A stretch of DNA of 7,626 nt from Chloroflexota bacterium (lineage in GTDB: Bacteria; Chloroflexota; Anaerolineae; Anaerolineales; E44-bin32): assembly GCA_026390045.1 (NCBI GenBank), contig JAPLGR010000156.1, forward strand, positions 1-7,626, given 5' to 3'. Made by a program: the position numbers and the translations under genes. Numbering within the stretch: position 1 is the first letter of the stretch; every line of letters begins with the position of its first letter. Shown piece after piece: positions 1 to 5,976 of this stretch. The notes under the pieces are model-generated. The model was given only the letters and a program-made list of their open reading frames with translations. It was not told where the DNA came from and did no database searches.

Positions 1-688
1 TGAGCGCATCGGGGTTCAACTCCAGGCCTCCAACCTGCCGGGCCGGATTCGGGTGGGGGAAGCCCTGGAACTGATGGCCTCGTTCTACATGCGGCGCGCG
101 GACACAGGATCACTGCTGGAGCGGTTGGGTCTTGAGGAGAAGCGCAAGGCTCCCGTGGCCAAGCTCTCGGGTGGCCAGAAGCAGCGGTTGTTCATCGCCC
201 TGGCCCTGGTCAACCAGCCCGAGGTCGTCTTCTTCGACGAGTTGACCACGGGCCTCGATCCCCAAGCGCGCCGCTCGATGTGGGATCTGGTGCGCGAGGT
301 GCGAGATCAGGGGCGGACGGTCTTTCTAACCACGCACTTCATGGAGGAGGCCGAGCGTCTGTGCGACCGGGTGGCGATTCTCGATCACGGCAAGATCGTT
401 GCGCTCGACCGGCCCGAGGCGCTGGTCCGTTCACTCGGCATTGAAAGCCGGGTGGTGTTCACGGTCGACGGTGATGCCCGTGATCTCCCGCTGTCGTCCC
501 TGGCCGGGGTCCAACGGGTCGAGGCCAGCGGTGAGCGAGTGATTGTGCATGGGTCTGGAGACCAGTTCGTCAGCCGAGTCGTGTCGGCCCTGGAAGCGAA
601 CCGGATAGCCTTCCGCGATCTGCGGACGGAACAACCCACGCTGGAAGATGTGTTCCTCAGCCTGACGGGCCGAGAGATGAGGGAGTAG
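1..688 (+). CDS. ABC exporter ATP-binding subunit, 5' truncated by window
   Basis: ATPase that powers a drug/antibiotic- or lipid-type ABC-2 exporter at the inner face of the membrane. The frame is open from base 2 and begins ERIGVQLQAS, a Q-loop region, so the Walker A motif and the true start lie upstream. The GTG at 53 is internal. Visible motifs are the signature LSGGQKQRL (from 164), Walker B VVFFDE (224-241) followed by the D-loop (TTGLDP), and the switch histidine in TTH (329-337). The C-terminal ~100 residues, ending in LEDVFLSLTGREMRE, match the accessory domain typical of DrrA/CcmA-like ATPases. Walker B is followed by L rather than the commoner P (DELTTG), a variant I believe occurs in this family. 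The permease gene starts 4 bp after the stop, so the two form one operon. Substrate unknown. Confidence 0.95.
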   Translation, partial: ERIGVQLQASNLPGRIRVGEALELMASFYMRRADTGSLLERLGLEEKRKAPVAKLSGGQKQRLFIALALVNQPEVVFFDELTTGLDPQARRSMWDLVREVRDQGRTVFLTTHFMEEAERLCDRVAILDHGKIVALDRPEALVRSLGIESRVVFTVDGDARDLPLSSLAGVQRVEASGERVIVHGSGDQFVSRVVSALEANRIAFRDLRTEQPTLEDVFLSLTGREMRE

Positions 689-692
689 GCAA

Positions 693-1436
693 ATGCGCGG
701 ATTCACGAATCTCACGGCGATGGCGATCAAGCTCTACCTGCGCGAACCGATCGCCGCCTTCTTTACGATGGCATTCCCGGTCTTGCTGCTGGTCCTGTTT
801 GGATCGATCTACGGGAATGAGCCGAGCGCGATGTTCGGCGGGTACGGCTCGATGGATGTGTCGATGCCGAACTACACCGGGCTGATTCTGGGATCGGTTG
901 GGCTGCTGAGTATCCCGATCACAACGGCTGGCTACCGGGAGCAGGGGATCCTCAGGCGGTTCCGCGCGACGCCGATGCACCCGCTGACCTACGTGGCAGC
1001 CGACGTCTGCACCAACTTGCTGATGACCGTCGCGGGCATGCTCCTGCTGCTGGTGGCAGGATGGGTGTTGTACCGGGTGCGGTTCGAGGGCGAGTTCATC
1101 AGCTACTTCGCGGCTGTGGTGCTTGGATGCCTGGCGATGTTCTCTCTAGGCTATCTGATTGCCAGCCTTGCGCCGGGGGCGCGCCTGGCCCAGGTGATCG
1201 GGATGGTGATCTTCTACCCGATGATGTTCCTGTCCGGTGCCGGCATGCCCATCGAGATCCTGCCCGAGTCGATCCGCAAGGTCTCGGCCTTCCTGCCGCT
1301 AACCTATGTCGTGAACCTGCTGCGCGGGATGTGGTTCGGCGAGGCGTGGTCCGTGCACACCATGGACGTGGCCGTGGTCATCGGGATGGTCTTGATCGTG
1401 GGCGGCCTGGCGGGCCGGTTCTTCCGCTGGGAGTAG
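693..1436 (+). CDS. ABC-2 type exporter permease
   Basis: A 247-residue membrane subunit that pairs with the ATPase encoded just upstream. Six hydrophobic segments can be read at roughly residues 20-40, 60-79, 104-127, 134-159, 166-188 and 224-242, the usual ABC-2 layout. The cytoplasmic loop before the third segment carries REQGILRRFRATPM (residues 82-95), the conserved E/Q-G-L-K/R-R-x-R-A-T-P motif of these permeases. The SGAGMPIEILP stretch (181-191) and LPLTYVVNLLRG (201-212) near the end are also family hallmarks. The ATG at 693 has AGGGAG at 680-685, seven bases upstream, overlapping the end of the ATPase gene, which suggests translational coupling. Transported substrate cannot be read from sequence; DrrB-like drug or lipid export is the family expectation. 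Confidence 0.93.
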   Translation: MRGFTNLTAMAIKLYLREPIAAFFTMAFPVLLLVLFGSIYGNEPSAMFGGYGSMDVSMPNYTGLILGSVGLLSIPITTAGYREQGILRRFRATPMHPLTYVAADVCTNLLMTVAGMLLLLVAGWVLYRVRFEGEFISYFAAVVLGCLAMFSLGYLIASLAPGARLAQVIGMVIFYPMMFLSGAGMPIEILPESIRKVSAFLPLTYVVNLLRGMWFGEAWSVHTMDVAVVIGMVLIVGGLAGRFFRWE

Positions 1437-1497
1437 CACGGGCCTGCGGTCAATCCATTTCAGATCCCCAGTCTCTCGTATCGCAGCTGAAGACACA

Positions 1498-1524
1498 CGT
1501 CCGGCGCCTGGAGGGCGCCGGACG
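1498..1524. terminator. Hairpin terminator between convergent genes
   Basis: Perfect 11-bp stem (1498-1508 with 1514-1524, arm CGTCCGGCGCC) and a 5-base loop, 61 bp after the permease stop and 28 bp beyond the end of the converging minus-strand gene. Neither side has a true T run: the plus side continues CTGTCG, the minus side TGTGTCTTC, which is slightly richer in T. It probably ends transcription from both directions. Confidence 0.65.
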
Positions 1525-1551
1525 CTGTCGTACGCGTGTGCTCCCTCGTCT

Positions 1552-1977
1552 TTAGGCCTGCTGGGCAAGCGGCTGCTCGACGAGCCACCCGATCAGCTCC
1601 TCCGGATGGGCCGGGCGGCCGTGAACGACGGTGTCATGCAACTCCCATCGTCCATCAACCTGAGTGACCCACACCTCTGGCTCGGCTTCGTGGCCTTCCG
1701 GCATCAAGCGGGTGAGGTGGCACTCCACCAGCCTGCCTTCCGGCAGCACGGCCAGGACTGCGCTGCCGCGCCAGATCAGGACTTGGGTGCGCTGCCAGTG
1801 CCAGATGAGCGCCGGCGCTTCGGCGAACTCGACCGCCGCCAGGTATCCGAAGCGCAGCCGCGTCCGGTTGCCAACGCGGTGATCGAGACGCACGTCGATC
1901 TGGGCTTCGGTCTCCAGGAGCCGGACCCGGCACCCGTCTCCGAGGCAGGCGCGGACGATAGCTAGTTGGATGTTCAT
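1552..1977 (-). CDS. Hypothetical protein, 141 aa, beta-rich
   Basis: I do not recognise this protein. It begins MNIQLAIVRACLGDGC and ends with PEELIGWLVEQPLAQQA. It has no clear signal peptide or membrane segment. It alternates short hydrophobic strands (CRVRLLE, QIDVRLDHRV, RLRFGYLAAVEF, ALIWHWQRTQVLIWRG, SAVLAVLPEGRLVECHL, EVWVTQVDGRWELHDTVV), which suggests a small mostly-beta cytoplasmic domain with a short helical tail. Trp is frequent (six). The ATG at 1977 is chosen because the minus strand reads GAGAGGAAG four bases... upstream at 1981-1989. The frame stays open further upstream to 2226, but that stretch is low-quality and starts only with TTG. The gene stands alone, converges on the ABC operon, and has an unusually long structured leader with its own promoter and small ORF, so its expression is probably controlled after transcription starts. 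Confidence 0.75.
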   Translation of the reverse strand: MNIQLAIVRACLGDGCRVRLLETEAQIDVRLDHRVGNRTRLRFGYLAAVEFAEAPALIWHWQRTQVLIWRGSAVLAVLPEGRLVECHLTRLMPEGHEAEPEVWVTQVDGRWELHDTVVHGRPAHPEELIGWLVEQPLAQQA

Positions 1978-1980
1978 GCG

Positions 1981-1989
1981 CTTCCTCTC
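1981..1989 (-). promoter_or_regulatory. Shine-Dalgarno site fixing the 1977 start
   Basis: Minus strand reads GAGAGGAAG, then CGC, then ATG. The AGGA core lies at the normal distance and supports 1977 as the start instead of the longer open frame. Confidence 0.7.
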
Positions 1990-1996
1990 GGTGGCC

Positions 1997-2018
1997 GGGG
2001 ATCTCCCATGGAGACCCC
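1997..2018 (-). promoter_or_regulatory. Hairpin just upstream of the ribosome binding site
   Basis: GGGGATCTCC (1997-2006) faces GGAGACCCC (2010-2018): a stem of nine pairs with one bulged base and a 3-base loop. In the minus-strand transcript it sits 7 bases before the Shine-Dalgarno sequence of the 141-residue gene, so it could modulate ribosome access. Stem and position are visible; function is inference. Confidence 0.4.
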
Positions 2019-2098
2019 GCCGGTGACGGACGCTCTCGGGGACTTGCCCTTGGTCCTCCCCCGCACTCCGGCCGGGCGTCCCGGGCCGAGCTGCGGGC

Positions 2099-2130
2099 AA
2101 GAAATCAAGACCGCGGGCGCTGGCCCGCGG
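2099..2130 (-). terminator. Candidate intrinsic attenuator in the minus-strand leader
   Basis: On the minus strand a perfect 8-bp GC stem (CCGCGGGC, loop CAGC, GCCCGCGG; 2130 down to 2111) is followed by TCTTGATTTCTT (2110-2099), seven T in twelve bases. It lies 31 bp after the stop codon of the small ORF and about 120 bp before the 141-residue gene, so it would stop transcription before the gene. On the plus strand no T-rich tail follows, so it is directional. Weakness: the T tract is broken by C, G and A. Confidence 0.5.
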
Positions 2131-2206
2131 CTCATGGGCTTCGAGAAAGTGCTCCGGTGTCCTACAAGCCTGAGAAGAGGGAAACGCCGGAGGGGCGAGC
2201 CGCGGG
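2124..2206 (-). promoter_or_regulatory. Candidate antiterminator pairing
   Basis: CCCGCGGCTC at 2124-2133 is the exact reverse complement of GAGCCGCGGG at 2197-2206. In the minus-strand transcript the upstream arm (2206-2197) lies inside the small ORF, over its codons 15-18, and the downstream arm covers 7 of the 8 bases of the attenuator's 5' arm (2124-2130). The 10-bp pairing and the terminator stem are therefore mutually exclusive. The shared core CCGCGG is itself a palindrome, which raises the odds of chance pairing, but the match runs four bases beyond that core. Confidence 0.45.
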
Positions 2207-2248
2207 ATAGCGGTGAACGCTGGCAAAGCCGATCATGCTTTTGGACAT
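2162..2248 (-). CDS. 28-codon leader ORF with perfect Shine-Dalgarno
   Basis: ATG at 2248 is preceded on the minus strand by AAAGGAGG (2261-2254) at a spacing of five bases, the strongest ribosome binding site in the window. It encodes 28 residues starting MSKSMIGFASVHRY and ending SLFSGL before TAG (2164-2162). It lies about 46 bp after the predicted transcription start and 184 bp before the 141-residue gene, in another frame. There is no hydrophobic segment and no run of one regulatory amino acid. Codons 15-18 contain the upstream arm of the antiterminator pairing. The most likely role is a leader peptide whose translation tunes the downstream gene; a stand-alone small protein is the alternative. 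Too short to judge by codon statistics. Confidence 0.5.
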   Translation of the reverse strand: MSKSMIGFASVHRYPAARPSGVSLFSGL

Positions 2249-2253
2249 GCGCC

Positions 2254-2268
2254 CCTCCTTTTGAGGAG
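2254..2268 (-). promoter_or_regulatory. Shine-Dalgarno of the leader ORF inside a hairpin
   Basis: CTCCT (2255-2259) and AGGAG (2264-2268) form a perfect 5-bp stem with a TTTG loop. On the minus-strand RNA, the CUCCU arm pairs with the AGGAG of the small ORF's ribosome binding site, so the site could be partly masked. The stem is short and may be too weak to block initiation alone. Confidence 0.4.
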
Positions 2269-2300
2269 TCGAGGCCGGCCTGCTTCGGGCCGACTGCGGC

Positions 2301-2330
2301 AGTCTACCGCGGGATTGGTGGGGGCGTCAA
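2301..2330 (-). promoter_or_regulatory. Sigma70-type promoter, minus strand
   Basis: Minus strand carries TTGACG (2330-2325, 5 of 6 to the -35 consensus), an 18-bp spacer, and TAGACT (2306-2301, 4 of 6 to the -10 consensus). Transcription would begin near 2294, giving a leader of roughly 317 nt before the 141-residue gene and placing the small ORF close to the 5' end. Confidence 0.55.
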
Positions 2331-2335
2331 GCCCC
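2321..2335. promoter_or_regulatory. Inverted repeat over the -35 box
   Basis: GGGGC-GTCAA-GCCCC is a perfect 5-bp inverted repeat with a 5-base centre, and its centre is the -35 hexamer of the minus-strand promoter. It is a possible operator for a repressor, but short enough to be chance in GC-rich DNA. Confidence 0.25.
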
Positions 2336-2451
2336 AGTATTCGTCGGTGTCGGCTCTGGCTGGCTTGTGTGGCGGCGCCCCGGAGACAGTTTACGCTCGC
2401 CTTACACGTCTCCAGAAGCGGCGCAACACCCAAGGTGCAGAATGCAGCGCG

Positions 2452-4455
2452 ATGGACACCGAGACCGGCTTGTCTACCCGCCCCGCCCGGCTTGACCTGG
2501 GCGTCGCCGGCGGCATCTCGCTAATCTCCTGGCTGGCATATCTGGCTACGCTGACACCAAGCCTGTCCTTCGTCAGCCCCGATGGGAACGAGCTGGCCAC
2601 CATCCCGGCGATCCTCGGCCTGGCGCATCCTCCCGGTTACCCGCTGTACACGTGGCTGGGCAAGCTGTTCACATTGATTCCCGTAGGTGATGTTGCCTAC
2701 CGCGTCAACTTGATGAGCGCCACTCTTGGGGCACTCGCGATCGGTGGCCTGTACCTGATCATCATTCAGTTGCTCCCGGCGGGCCTTGCCGGCCGTCGGG
2801 TTGCCGCTGCACTCGCGGCACTGATCTTCGCCTTTGGGCCGACGGTCTGGTCGCAGGCCGTCATCGCAGAGGTGTATGCGCCGAACCTGGCGTTCTTCGC
2901 GCTGACGCTGCTCTGCCTCCTGCACTGGGAACGCACCCGCCGCGACCGCCATTTCTTCGTGTTTGCGCTGGTCTTCGGGCTGTCGCTGGGAATGCACCTG
3001 TCCGACCTGGGCTTCGCCCCGGCCTTCGCCGTGTTCATCCTGCTCACCGATTGGCGCGTCCTGCGTCGGCCGAAATGGTGCTTGGCCGGCCTGGCAGGCT
3101 TTGGCCTGGGCGCGGCGCAGTATCTCTGGATCCGGCTCCAGACCCACCGAGTTGACCCGCAGCTCCTGCTCGGGAATATTCCTGACGGCCTGACGGGGCT
3201 CTACGCCTACACGCTGGGCGCATTCTCTCAACTCAAGTTCGCATTCCCGGCCAGTGCCCTTCCGGAGCGGCTGGTTGTGTACCTCTATCTGCTGCGCCAG
3301 GAACTCGGCCGTCTGGCGATCTTCGTCGGAGTTGGAGGCCTGGTCAGCCTGCTCCTGCGGCGCCCGCGCCACTACTTCCTGCTGGTGGGAATGTACGTTG
3401 TTCACGTATGGTTCTTCATCCAGTACAAGGTATTCGACCTTGAGGTGTTCTTCCTGCCCGCCCACTTCATCTGGGCTGTCTTCGTCGCCTTTGGCGCGGC
3501 GGAGGTCCTGACCGCGGCGCGGAAGCTGGCGGTCCGCTGGATGCCGGCGGGCCGCACGTCGGCAGTTGTTCATGGGGCTCTGGCGACGCTTGTCCTGATC
3601 TCGGCTTTCACCCCGCTCTTGAGGAACTGGGGCCAGGCCGACCATTCGGATGATGTGGCGATCAATGACTTCTACGCGAATGTGTGGGAGATGCTTCCGC
3701 AAAGTGCGGGCCTGCTCACGCGCAGCGGGGTATTTGGCTATGATGCCTTCTACTGGCGGCTCGCGTACGGCACTCGGCCAGACGTCTACCTGCCGGTGAC
3801 ACCCGGTGCGAAGGCTGCCCCCGCTGATCTGCAGGAACAATCCGTGTACAGTACGGTGGGCCTCGAGGCGCTTCAGCGCGCCGCGTCCAGAACCCTCCGG
3901 CCAGCCGGTCTCATGATCAGAGACTCGTGGATGACCTCGCTGCTTGTTGGTGCACGGACCGCGAGCAGTGCTTCCACTACCTGGGCCGCAGGGGATCACC
4001 TTACCCTGTACCGCCTGGACAGTGATGCCCCCTCACTCGTTGTTGACCGAGCGTCGCCATCCATCACTATCGAGCAGCCTCTCGGCGATGTGACCCTGGT
4101 TGGTGCGGATGTCAGCCCTCAGACAGTCGAAAGCGGAGGGCGGATCCACCTCGTGCTGTACTGGCGAGTTGCGGGGGCACAAGCTCCCACTGTGTCTGTC
4201 GGGGTCGATAGTATCCCGTTGGAAAGACACGAGATTGGATTCGGCAACCTGGTGCGCTACGAGGCCGAGATCGGGCCGGTAGCAGGTCGAGTCGTGATGG
4301 AGAACTACTGGCTGGTCATCCCGTCGACCCTCGCCGAGGGAGAACACTCGCTGACTATCGGGATCCGAGACGCGAAGGAGACCGTGGAACTCACCCGGAT
4401 GACGGTCACGGATGAACAGGGAAGGTACGAGCGATGGCTCAACGCCACTGGCTGA
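2452..4455 (+). CDS. DUF2723-family GT-C-type membrane protein
   Basis: A 667-residue inner-membrane protein, probably a glycosyltransferase of the GT-C fold that uses a lipid-linked sugar. After a first membrane helix (about 17-34) comes the family signature: the extracytoplasmic acidic pair D44 and E47 (SPDGNEL), then LGLAHPPGYPLYTWLGKLF (55-73). WSQAVIAEVYAPN (133-145) and GLSLGMHLS (176-184) are further DUF2723 landmarks. About ten hydrophobic segments follow to residue ~390. Residues ~391-530 look soluble, and ~535-655 form a beta-rich domain (ITIEQPLGDVTLVGADVSP onward), as I recall from membrane glycosyltransferases of Chloroflexota. ATG 2452 is chosen because the family motif follows at the usual distance. 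Its ribosome site is weak (AAGGTG at 2432-2437, 14 bp away). The frame is open further upstream, but with no protein-like content. Acceptor and sugar are unknown. Confidence 0.85.
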   Translation: MDTETGLSTRPARLDLGVAGGISLISWLAYLATLTPSLSFVSPDGNELATIPAILGLAHPPGYPLYTWLGKLFTLIPVGDVAYRVNLMSATLGALAIGGLYLIIIQLLPAGLAGRRVAAALAALIFAFGPTVWSQAVIAEVYAPNLAFFALTLLCLLHWERTRRDRHFFVFALVFGLSLGMHLSDLGFAPAFAVFILLTDWRVLRRPKWCLAGLAGFGLGAAQYLWIRLQTHRVDPQLLLGNIPDGLTGLYAYTLGAFSQLKFAFPASALPERLVVYLYLLRQELGRLAIFVGVGGLVSLLLRRPRHYFLLVGMYVVHVWFFIQYKVFDLEVFFLPAHFIWAVFVAFGAAEVLTAARKLAVRWMPAGRTSAVVHGALATLVLISAFTPLLRNWGQADHSDDVAINDFYANVWEMLPQSAGLLTRSGVFGYDAFYWRLAYGTRPDVYLPVTPGAKAAPADLQEQSVYSTVGLEALQRAASRTLRPAGLMIRDSWMTSLLVGARTASSASTTWAAGDHLTLYRLDSDAPSLVVDRASPSITIEQPLGDVTLVGADVSPQTVESGGRIHLVLYWRVAGAQAPTVSVGVDSIPLERHEIGFGNLVRYEAEIGPVAGRVVMENYWLVIPSTLAEGEHSLTIGIRDAKETVELTRMTVTDEQGRYERWLNATG

Positions 4456-4859
4456 CTGCGATTGGCGCTGTGATCCTTGTGGGCATGCTGGTCTGCGGAG
4501 CGTTTTCGCTGGGCGTCTACTACGGCAAGCAAGGATTCTCCGGAGACACGCTGCGCACGACTCCGGAGGCTGGTCCGCTGGTGCGGCTGCGCGACGAATT
4601 CGGCCAGCCCGACCTGCGGGGGAGGGTCCGCCGGGCAGTTCCAGGGGTGCTTGATCTTGCCACCAGTGAAGGGCCTCGCTCAGTCGAGGTGAATACGGAG
4701 ACGCGGTTCCTTGATGAGAGCGGCGCGACTATGAACGTCGCCGACTTCCGCTCCGGGGATCTCGTGGCTGTCTACGGGGAACTCAATACGGTCGCGGGCA
4801 GAGTCTTCATAGCCCGCCTGGTTGTGCGGCTCCCGCCTCGAGCGACGGTCCAACCCTGA
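4434..4859 (+). CDS. Membrane-anchored DUF5666-like protein
   Basis: A 141-residue protein with one N-terminal membrane helix (about residues 7-29, LTAIGAVILVGMLVCGAFSL...) after a short positive start (MAQRHW). The rest is probably outside the membrane. Cys21 is not in a lipobox (MLVC, with V at -1), so this is an anchor rather than a lipoprotein signal. Residues 62-133 follow the DUF5666 pattern: G-R-V start, strands ending SVEVNTETRFL, then a D-F-R-S-G-D-L-V-A-V-Y-G turn and a closing A-G-R-V-F-I-A-R-L-V strand, an OB-like small barrel of unknown function. The ATG has AGGGAAGG at 4418-4425, eight bases upstream. It overlaps the DUF2723 gene by 22 bp, so the two are probably co-translated, and this protein may assist or sit beside the transferase. 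The domain match is by pattern only. Confidence 0.75.
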   Translation: MAQRHWLTAIGAVILVGMLVCGAFSLGVYYGKQGFSGDTLRTTPEAGPLVRLRDEFGQPDLRGRVRRAVPGVLDLATSEGPRSVEVNTETRFLDESGATMNVADFRSGDLVAVYGELNTVAGRVFIARLVVRLPPRATVQP

Positions 4860-4934
4860 TAGGCCTGAGAGGGATCTGCATGCGCCTGTGCCAGACGCGC
4901 CGCAGGCCGCGCCTGATCATCCTCAACCAAAGAA

Positions 4935-4959
4935 GGCGGCTCCCGGAACGGGAGCCGCC
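4935..4959 (-). terminator. Rho-independent terminator of the flavoprotein gene
   Basis: Perfect 11-bp stem (GGCGGCTCCCG, 4935-4945, with 4949-4959) and a 3-base loop. On the minus strand it is followed by TTCTTTGGTT, a usable T-rich tail, 31 bp past the stop of the minus-strand gene. On the plus strand no T tract follows, though the hairpin may also halt the converging transcript that ends at 4859. Confidence 0.75.
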
Positions 4960-4989
4960 AGCATGTGTGCCGGAGGGCTTTCGAGTAGG

Positions 4990-5976
4990 TTACTTCTGCG
5001 CAAGCAGCAGGCGCACATACTGCGCGCGTTCGAAGGCGGACGGATCGGCGGCCTGCTTCTGGCTCAGCTTCCCCCTGAACTCGGCGATGCTGGCATAGCC
5101 CTTCTCGGTCATCCATTCCTCAAGCTGTCGCAGCATGGTCGAGACATAGGGCAGACCATGCTTGATCACGGCCGAGGCCGTCTGAACGACCGTTGCGCCG
5201 GCCAGAAGCGCCTTGGCCGCGTCCAGTCCGGAGTGGACGCCAGTGCTCAGGGCGATCTCGGCCTTGATCCGGCCGTAGAGCAGGCCTGTCCAGCGCAGCG
5301 GCAGTCTGAGCTCCTCCGGGCCGCTGAGGACCATCTCGCTTGTCGGACTCTCGGTAGCGGGGTCGATGTCGGGCTGGAGGAAGCGATTGAAGAGAACTAG
5401 GCTCGCCGCGCCGCGCTTGTCCAACTCCGCTGCAACGTTGGCGACCGAGGTGTAGAACGGGCTGAGCTTCACCGCCAGCGGGATCTTGACCTGCTGCCTG
5501 ACGGCCTCCACGGCCTCGTACAGTTCCTTCTCGATGGCTGTCCCGGCGCGGCGGGTGTCGGCCGCCACCGAGTACACATTGAGTTCCAGGCCGTTGATGC
5601 CTGTTTCCTCCAGCTGCCTGGCGTACTTGGTCCAGGCACCCGGGGTCACGGCGTTCAGGCTGGCTAGCAGCGGGAACGCGACGGCCTTGCGCGCCTTCTC
5701 CACCCACATCAAGTGCTCCTTGGCTTCGCCGTGTTTGATGTTGGGGAAATAGGTGCGCGCCTCGGGCTGGCTCTCCGCGCCCACGGACAGTGATTCTTCC
5801 AGGCGCAGTGTGTCGAACTTGATCTGCTCCTCAAACAGAGAGCGGATCACCAGTGCGCCTGCGCCGGCCTGCTCGGCCATCTTGATCTTGTCCACCATCG
5901 CGGACACCGAGCTGGCGCCGACAACGATTGGGCTGCGGAGTGGGATCCCCATGTAGGTCGTCTTCAGATCGGGCAT
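4990..5976 (-). CDS. Dihydroorotate-dehydrogenase-like flavoprotein
   Basis: A 328-residue FMN-type TIM-barrel protein of the 'dihydroorotate dehydrogenase-like' subgroup, cytoplasmic. Family marks in order: TTYMGIPLRSPIVVGASSVS (6-25), IRSLFEEQI (44-52), ASLNAVTPGAW (105-115), LELNVYSVAAD (130-140), AVKLSPFYTSVANVA (168-182), LVLFNRFLQPDID (193-205), LRLPLRWTGLLYGRI (223-237), then the FMN-phosphate loops STGVHSG (244-250) and AGATVVQTASA (259-269). True class 1 dihydroorotate dehydrogenases have N-x-S-C-P-N where this protein has N133-V-Y-S, so the catalytic Cys is absent and orotate synthesis should not be assumed. The ATG at 5976 has GGAGG four bases upstream. It is divergent from the pyruvate:ferredoxin oxidoreductase gene. 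Substrate unknown; a redox partner or pyrimidine-like substrate is possible. Confidence 0.88.
   Translation of the reverse strand: MPDLKTTYMGIPLRSPIVVGASSVSAMVDKIKMAEQAGAGALVIRSLFEEQIKFDTLRLEESLSVGAESQPEARTYFPNIKHGEAKEHLMWVEKARKAVAFPLLASLNAVTPGAWTKYARQLEETGINGLELNVYSVAADTRRAGTAIEKELYEAVEAVRQQVKIPLAVKLSPFYTSVANVAAELDKRGAASLVLFNRFLQPDIDPATESPTSEMVLSGPEELRLPLRWTGLLYGRIKAEIALSTGVHSGLDAAKALLAGATVVQTASAVIKHGLPYVSTMLRQLEEWMTEKGYASIAEFRGKLSQKQAADPSAFERAQYVRLLLAQK

Larger units (their letters stand above)
2111..2313. repeat. Cluster of four CCGCGG palindromes
   Basis: CCGCGG occurs at 2111, 2125, 2200 and 2307. Three copies extend to CCGCGGG (2111, 2200, 2307), and two of these to the 9-mer CCGCGGGAT (2200 and 2307). 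Two of the copies build the attenuator stem. The other two lie in the small ORF and beside the -10 box. Confidence 0.5.

Noticed and set aside
224..259. DELTTGLDP instead of DEPTTGLDP in the ABC ATPase as a sign of lost function
   Set aside because: The catalytic Glu, signature and switch His are intact, and I believe this Leu variant is found in DrrA-like ATPases.
1978..2226. Upstream extension of the 141-residue minus-strand protein
   Set aside because: Only a TTG start, composition typical of non-coding GC-rich DNA, and a good Shine-Dalgarno supports ATG 1977.
2162..2248. Resemblance of the small ORF start (SKSMIGFA) to the N-terminus of YicC-family proteins (KSMTGF)
   Set aside because: The frame stops after 28 codons and nothing YicC-like follows in any frame; seven residues are too few to claim a remnant.
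1966..2451. 162-codon in-frame extension upstream of the DUF2723 protein
   Set aside because: Rich in R, G and P with no membrane or domain character, starts with TTG, and runs over the opposing promoter and leader. The family motif sits at the expected distance from ATG 2452.
2521..3999. Long open frame antisense to the DUF2723 gene
   Set aside because: Composition dominated by Q, R, E and D, as expected from the complement of a Leu/Val-rich membrane protein; no motif and no ribosome site.
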